Shown piece after piece: positions 14,296 through 17,632 of a stretch of 17,632 nucleotides of DNA. The notes under the pieces are model-generated. The model did not search any database. It had not been told where the DNA came from and worked only from the letters and a program-made list of their open reading frames with translations. The stretch is from CAZWDO01 sp964632485 [NCBI: uncultured bacterium] (GTDB taxonomy: Bacteria > JAGOEH01), in assembly GCA_964632485.1 (NCBI GenBank), contig CAZWDO010000024.1, positions 36,013 to 53,644 on the forward strand. The letters run 5' to 3'. The stretch's first letter is position 1, and every line of letters starts with the position of its first letter. The position numbers and the translations under genes are program-made.

Positions 14296-14568
14296 CCCAA
14301 GAAATATCTTTTTGAAGGATAAGATGGAGAAAAGTATTCCCCAACAAGTGTTGTTAATATTTTGAAGAAAGCATCATTAAAAGCTGGCATTCGTAAAATT
14401 GTTACACCCCACATGTTGCGCCATAGTTTTGCAACGCGCCTACTGGAACAAGGAACTGATTTAAGGTATATTCAAGAATTATTAGGCCATGAAAGCTCAA
14501 AAACGACAGAGATATATACTCATGTTTCCAAAAAAGCCATCAATAAGATCAAAAATCCGATAGATTAG
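14296..14568 (+). pseudogene. tyrosine recombinase (integron-integrase/XerC-D-like), C-terminal remnant with in-frame stop
   Basis: The reading frame gives PKKYLFEG, a TAA stop at 14320-14322, then [20 protein letters not shown] continuing unbroken to the stop at 14566-14568. The last 68 residues contain the conserved C-terminal catalytic boxes: [17 protein letters not shown] (His and box II Arg), ELLGHESS (His) and TEIYTHVS (nucleophilic Tyr). The N-terminal core-binding domain and box I Arg are missing, so the protein cannot recombine DNA. The phrase [20 protein letters not shown] is typical of the Bacteroidota-type integrases often annotated as integron integrase. It lies in the same direction as, and directly upstream of, the cassette-like genes, whereas functional integrons have a divergent intI. 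Confidence 0.85.
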
Positions 14569-14591
14569 TTTTTTGACTAAAAGGAGTAGAA

Positions 14592-14717
14592 ATGATAAAA
14601 GAAAAATATAAACAATTATTCTTATCCCTCCAATTTGGCTGTATAAGAACAATAACTATACACAGACGTTGTGTGGCATATAAACAAACTACCAATGGGA
14701 AATATTTTATTAAATAG
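14592..14717 (+). CDS. 41-residue ORF, truncated cassette start
   Basis: ATG at 14592 follows AAAGGAG with a good spacing, 23 nt after the integrase remnant. The first 15 residues (MIKEKYKQLFLSLQF) look like a normal N terminus, but the frame then runs through the palindrome tail at 14657-14678 and ends at 14717. The likeliest reading is a gene whose body was lost by recombination at the repeat. No function can be given. Confidence 0.3.
   Translation: MIKEKYKQLFLSLQFGCIRTITIHRRCVAYKQTTNGKYFIK
14657..14678. repeat. right end of an attC-like element (copy C, partial)
   Basis: It shares ATAC-N5-CGTTGT with the right end of the full element at 17096-17258 (ATAC at 14658-14661 and CGTTGT at 14667-14672, against 17218-17221 and 17227-17232), followed by a GGCA tail in place of GCC. 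A left arm is not convincing, so the copy seems truncated. It marks the left border of the first cassette. Confidence 0.45.
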
Positions 14718-14756
14718 AATTAGAAAAACAAAGGAGGAATAAATATAACAAACTAA

Positions 14757-14945
14757 AATAAGTACGAATTTTATCTGACAATTGAGATTTTCTTTTTTAT
14801 TCTTTCAGTTATTATTTTCGTTTTTGCTGATGGATTAAAACGATGGTATAGCAAAGGTTTCTTTTTAATTATGGGAGTGAGTAGTTATAATATGATTATC
14901 AAAAACAAAACAATACTTATTAATTGCCAACTACATGTATTTTAA
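14757..14945 (+). pseudogene. remnant of a small membrane-protein gene
   Basis: An open stretch of 62 codons without a start encodes NKYEFYLTIEIFFFILSVII and FVFADGLKRWYSKGFFLIMG, a likely transmembrane helix followed by a basic segment. An excellent AAAGGAGG lies at 14730-14737, but the expected start is replaced by ATA codons and an in-frame TAA at 14754-14756. This is what a decayed cassette gene looks like; its end overlaps the start of the next frame. The family is not recognised. Confidence 0.4.
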
Positions 14946-15342
14946 CATTAAAATGAAACAAGACAATATAGGAACTAAACATGATAAATATGCCCCTTAT
15001 TGGGCTGCAACACTCGTTGTACTTGTAATATTAGGATTGTCAACAATTTGGATTGACTTGGGAAATTTCTGGAAAGGCTATGTGTTAGATATGACTGGAC
15101 CAGCTTGGAATTATATTTTCTTTAGAGGTCTGAATACAGCATATTCGGACAATGCCTGGAGACGCTTTTTTACTCCAAACAGAACCTTAGCAATATTTAT
15201 AACAGTATGTATTGGAATTGAAACAATGCAGTACTTTAAAATCTATAATTCGACCTTTGACTTGTGGGATTTGCTCGCTTATATCTCAATACTTGTTCCA
15301 CTATATTTAATTGATTGTGGATTGAATAAAAAGGACAAATGA
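14935..15342 (+). CDS. small multi-pass membrane protein, VanZ/DUF2809-like
   Basis: A 135-residue protein with three clear hydrophobic segments, about 22-40, 84-99 and 109-128. The last part reads GIETMQYFKIYNSTFDLWDL followed by LAYISILVPLYLID. The E-x-x-Q-x-F ... F-D-x-x-D-x-x-x-Y pattern is that of VanZ-like and DUF2809 proteins, whose function is mostly unknown (VanZ itself gives low-level teicoplanin resistance). The N terminus is uncertain: ATG 14935 and ATG 14953 both lack a ribosome site, and the frame is open back to 14896. It is the intact gene of the first cassette, ending 8 nt before the conserved core of the attC-like element. Confidence 0.6.
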   Translation: MYFNIKMKQDNIGTKHDKYAPYWAATLVVLVILGLSTIWIDLGNFWKGYVLDMTGPAWNYIFFRGLNTAYSDNAWRRFFTPNRTLAIFITVCIGIETMQYFKIYNSTFDLWDLLAYISILVPLYLIDCGLNKKDK

Positions 15343-15346
15343 ATAC

Positions 15347-15617
15347 GCCACACAACATTTTGTATAAGTAATGGCAGGTAAAGTACTAAATATCAAGTTT
15401 TGTAGCCCATTCAAACTGCGTAGCGGTTTGACAAGAAAGTACCACGCAATCTGCCACTACTCATACAATTTACCGTTCAGTGCAATCCGCTCCGCTTCTT
15501 GCACTGAACGCGCGGGCGGTTGGCGCGGTGCAGCCGCAAAGCGGACTGCACCGAACAAACCGGTTAACGCAATAGGGTGTAACCCGACTGCGCCAACCGC
15601 CCGCGCGTTGTGCCGCA
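15347..15617. repeat. composite attC-like palindromic element (copy A)
   Basis: The outermost arms are CACAAC (15351-15356) and GTTGTG (15607-15612). The left module is TTGTATAAGTAATGGCAG (15360-15377) with CTGCCACTACTCATACAA (15451-15468), 16 of 18 paired, enclosing a hairpin CAAAC/GTTTG (15412-15430). The right module is GC-rich: CGTTCAGTGCA (15474-15484) pairs with TGCACTGAACG (15500-15510), and AACGCGCGGGCGGTTGGCGC (15507-15526) pairs perfectly with 15590-15609. Inside lie CGGTGCAG/CTGCACCG (15526-15553, nested CCGC-AAA-GCGG) and GGGT-GTA-ACCC (15575-15585). The left module is homologous to copy B. It separates two cassette-like gene groups. Confidence 0.75.
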
Positions 15618-15657
15618 TGCTAAGAAAACAGAGTATCACATAAAAATAGGAGGAATA

Positions 15658-16203
15658 ATGAAAATTACATTGATTATTATAATTGCGATTTTAGTAATAT
15701 TTGCGATTGCATTTATTTACTATGGAGGGTTGATTAAAGTAAACTGTCGGATTGAGAAACAAGGAGGCGAAAAACTGGTTTATAAACAAATGACTGGTGA
15801 TTATGCAAAAAGTGCAAAACTAATGGATGAGATTTACTATTCATTACTTAATAACTATGCTATTGATACCTACAAAGGGTTTGGCATTTACTATGACAAC
15901 CCGAAATTAGTGGAAAAAAGCAAGTTGCGTTCAGAAATTGGTTGTATTGTCGAAGATAAGGACAGTTCCAAATTTACACAGATTGCTGAAGGGTTAAGTA
16001 CAAAAACATTTCCAGAAAGGTCATATATAGTTGCCGAATTCCCAAGTAAAGGGAAATTATCCATTTTGTTTGGCATAATGAAAGTTTATCCTGCAATTGA
16101 AAAATTTGTGGAAAATAATGGGTATAAGAATGAAGGTTCTGTAATGGAAATATACGATGTCCCAAATAAGAAAATAGTTTATAGAAAAGAAATAATTGAG
16201 TAA
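15658..16203 (+). CDS. membrane-anchored GyrI-like (effector-binding fold) protein
   Basis: A 181-residue protein. The start at 15658 is fixed by AGGAGG five bases upstream. Residues 2-22 are a single membrane anchor (KITLIIIIAILVIFAIAFIYY). From residue 32 the sequence matches the GyrI-like/AraC effector-binding fold: GGEKLVYKQMTGDY (a substrate-pocket strand), a helix with LMDEIYYSLL, FGIYYDNPKLVEKSKLRSEI with GCIVED, IVAEFPSKGKLSI, and a C-terminal strand near EIYDVPNKKIVYR. These domains bind or hydrolyse small ligands in regulators and stand-alone proteins; the ligand here is unknown. It is the first gene of the second cassette and lies five bases before the radical SAM gene. Confidence 0.78.
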   Translation: MKITLIIIIAILVIFAIAFIYYGGLIKVNCRIEKQGGEKLVYKQMTGDYAKSAKLMDEIYYSLLNNYAIDTYKGFGIYYDNPKLVEKSKLRSEIGCIVEDKDSSKFTQIAEGLSTKTFPERSYIVAEFPSKGKLSILFGIMKVYPAIEKFVENNGYKNEGSVMEIYDVPNKKIVYRKEIIE

Positions 16204-16208
16204 ATTGC

Positions 16209-17091
16209 ATGGATACAGTTGTTAGTGAAAATAATATAACAGAAATAATCTGCACAAGTGCACTGAATAAATTAAAGAAAAAAATTCCTTATGGTTGGGA
16301 TTTGAATATATACAGGGGGTGCAGTCATAATTGCAAATATTGTTATGCGATTTATTCTCACGAATTTATAGGAGAACAAGACTTTTCTAAAGTTTTTGCC
16401 AAGACAAATGTTGCTGAACAGCTTGATAAAGAATTAAGTAATCCAAAATGGAATAGAGAAATTATTAATATTGGTGGTGTTACAGATAGTTACCAAATAG
16501 CTGAGGAGAAAATGAAAATTATGCCTCAAGTTTTGAAGGTTTTAATTAAACATAAAACACCAGCTATCATTTCAACCAAATCAGATTTAATTCTTCGAGA
16601 TTTTGACTTAATTGCTGAATTGTCAAAACTTACTTATGTTAATGTTGCTTCAACAATAACGACAATGAACGAAGATGACCGTAAAAAGATTGAGCCTTAT
16701 GGTAGCCCGAGTATACAGAGGTTTAATATGTTGAAAGAGTTTAGAAAAACAAATGCCTCTGTTGGATTACATACAATGCCAATAATTCCCTGCATAACAG
16801 ATAGTTATTCAAACATTGAAAGTTTATGTTCAGAAGCAAGGGCTTCAAACGTTCATTATATGCTACCTGGTACTTTGTATTTGCGAGGAGCAGGTCAAGA
16901 TATTCTTTGAATTTATAAAAGACCATTATCCAGATAAGTACGAGAATATGAAAATTCTATATAAAACAGGAGGAGCAGATAAATCATATAAAGGAAAATT
17001 GTATAACGAGATTGTTAATCCATTACGTGAGAAATACGGAATTTCAAATAGCTATATTAAACTATTGAAAGAAAAAATACATAAAGATTGA
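16209..17091 (+). pseudogene. radical SAM protein, SPL/Rv2578c-like, split by a one-base frameshift
   Basis: The first frame (16209-16910) begins MDTVVSENNITEIICTSALN and contains IYRGCSHNCKYCYAIYSHEF with the CxxxCxxC cluster ligands Cys38, Cys42 and Cys45, then INIGGVTDSYQIAEE, ISTKSDLILRD and LHTMPIIPCITD, the motif order of the SPL-like radical SAM family (spore photoproduct lyase relatives, often called DNA repair photolyase). At LYLRGA the frame is lost: removing one G of the GG at 16893-16894 restores VKIFFEFIKDHYPDKYENMK through to a stop at 17091. The repaired protein would be about 293 residues, normal for the family. The cause may be mutation or sequencing error. The start has only a weak site. 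It is the second gene of the second cassette. Confidence 0.85.
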
Positions 17092-17095
17092 AAAA

Positions 17096-17258
17096 GCACG
17101 ACGGCACAACATCGTATATAAAACATTTGTCAGTCAGTACGTTATCAAGCATTTCAGCCCGTATCAAAAGTAGTTGTAACTTGACAGGAAAGTGCTTCGA
17201 AATGCCAAACGTTTCATATACGTATTCGTTGTAGCTAATGCCAAGAAAAGAGTCGTGC
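17096..17258. repeat. attC-like long palindromic element (copy B)
   Basis: Paired arms from outside inward: GCACGAC (17096-17102) with GTCGTGC (17252-17258); GGC (17103-17105) with GCC (17240-17242); ACAAC (17106-17110) with GTTGT (17228-17232); CGTATAT (17113-17119) with ATATACG (17216-17222); AAACATTTG (17121-17129) with CAAACGTTT (17206-17214, one G-T pair); GCATTTC (17149-17155) with GAAATGC (17199-17205). The unpaired bulges lie mostly on the right arm, as in integron attC sites. The classical RYYYAAC/GTTRRRY cores are not exactly matched. The central 70 bases align with copy A. Confidence 0.75.
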
Positions 17259-17332
17259 GGAGAAAAACAATGCTATTCCCATTAAATATGCGGATAATAA
17301 TTTATATATTTACCGCAAAAAGATAAAAGTTC

Positions 17333-17557
17333 ATGGCAAAATTCATCTATGAATACGACAAATGGCCTGAATTCATGTGGGATGACAAGAAAATTATTGT
17401 GAATTTAGGTAAAGTTCGACATCTACAAGGAAAGATTTTCGGACAGATGAGCGCGCTCGGATTTTCAATAAAAGAAGAAACATTATTATCGACTTTAACC
17501 CAACTTTTGCAAGTGGCGATTTTATTTAAATTTGTTATAACCGTATATATAATATAG
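17333..17557 (+). pseudogene. N-terminal piece of a Fic-family protein (DUF4172 domain), truncated
   Basis: Residues 1-57 (MAKFIYEYDKWPEFMWDDKK, VRHLQGKIFGQMSALGFSIK, EETLLSTLTQ) match the DUF4172 domain that precedes the Fic catalytic domain in a common class of Fic proteins, which transfer AMP or similar groups to target proteins. After TLTQ the expected SS-x-IEGE inhibitory motif is missing; the frame continues with unrelated hydrophobic residues (LLQVAILFKFVITVYII) and stops at 17557. The Fic domain is absent, so the piece should be inactive. It begins 74 nt after copy B, the position of the first gene of a third cassette. Confidence 0.75.
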
Positions 17558-17588
17558 TTTTAAGACTTTTATGTCAAGAAATAGATAT

Positions 17589-17612
17589 ATTTTTGACCTA
17601 ATTGTCAAAAAT
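17589..17612. repeat. 9-bp perfect hairpin near the right edge
   Basis: ATTTTTGAC (17589-17597) pairs with GTCAAAAAT (17604-17612) around a 6-base loop. It is AT-rich, with no T-run beyond the arm, and follows the Fic remnant. It may be a weak terminator or an element end; the window stops 20 nt later. Confidence 0.35.
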
Positions 17613-17632
17613 TAAGTATTTGCTATTCAATA

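Noticed and set aside
15371-15643. Frames across 15371-15643 on both strands (90 and 60 residues)
   Set aside because: They translate the attC-like palindrome and its GC-rich hairpins; opposite-strand openness is a by-product of the inverted repeats.
1-17632. CRISPR array
   Set aside because: No regularly spaced direct repeats with unique spacers were seen on either strand; the repeats present are palindromic, few and far apart.

Overview
The window reads as a chromosomal segment of a Gram-negative bacterium, possibly from the wider FCB superphylum (Bacteroidota, Ignavibacteria, Calditrichota or a KSB1-like lineage). This placement is an inference. It rests on the mixed base composition, the Bacteroidota-style gene cassettes at the right end, and promoters of the ordinary TTGACA/TATATT type, which argue against a core Bacteroidota species. 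No taxonomic marker gene is present.

Positions 1-2894 (minus strand) hold a compact gene string. In transcription order it is a lipoprotein-like DNA/RNA non-specific endonuclease, a BadF/N-acetylglucosamine-kinase family protein, a small unrecognised protein, a STAS-domain (anti-sigma antagonist-like) protein and a HEAT-repeat protein cut by the window edge. Positions 2895-3078 are a divergent promoter region with a perfect inverted repeat over the putative -10 of pyruvate kinase.

Positions 3079-10277 (plus strand) are housekeeping and stress genes: pyruvate kinase, dnaK, a strong intercistronic terminator, then a tight run of grpE, a FmdB-type zinc-ribbon gene, thioredoxin reductase (TTG start), a three-module glutaredoxin-like/thioredoxin fusion and an OsmC-family gene. 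Together they look like a protein-folding plus thiol-redox unit.

Positions 10278-12910 are accessory. They hold a 66-nt extended hairpin, a consensus promoter followed within 100 nt by a terminator-like hairpin (candidate small RNA or leader), a membrane-anchored alpha/beta hydrolase with a C-terminal TPR region, and a near-consensus sigma-54 promoter driving a 33-codon ORF and a small membrane protein.

Positions 12911-14568 are a scrapyard around a tRNA-Arg(UCG) gene. It contains a transposase-like fragment, an orphan terminator, two tiny coupled ORFs behind a consensus promoter, and the C-terminal half of a tyrosine recombinase with an in-frame stop.

Positions 14569-17632 are AT-rich and look like an array of gene cassettes, all on the plus strand. 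They are separated by long imperfect palindromes (tail at 14657-14678, full elements at 15347-15617 and 17096-17258) that resemble integron attC sites in architecture but not in exact core sequence. The cassettes carry a decayed membrane-protein gene plus a VanZ-like protein, a GyrI-like protein plus a frameshifted SPL-type radical SAM protein, and a truncated Fic/DUF4172 protein. With only an integrase remnant beside it, the locus resembles a cluster of attC sites lacking an integrase.
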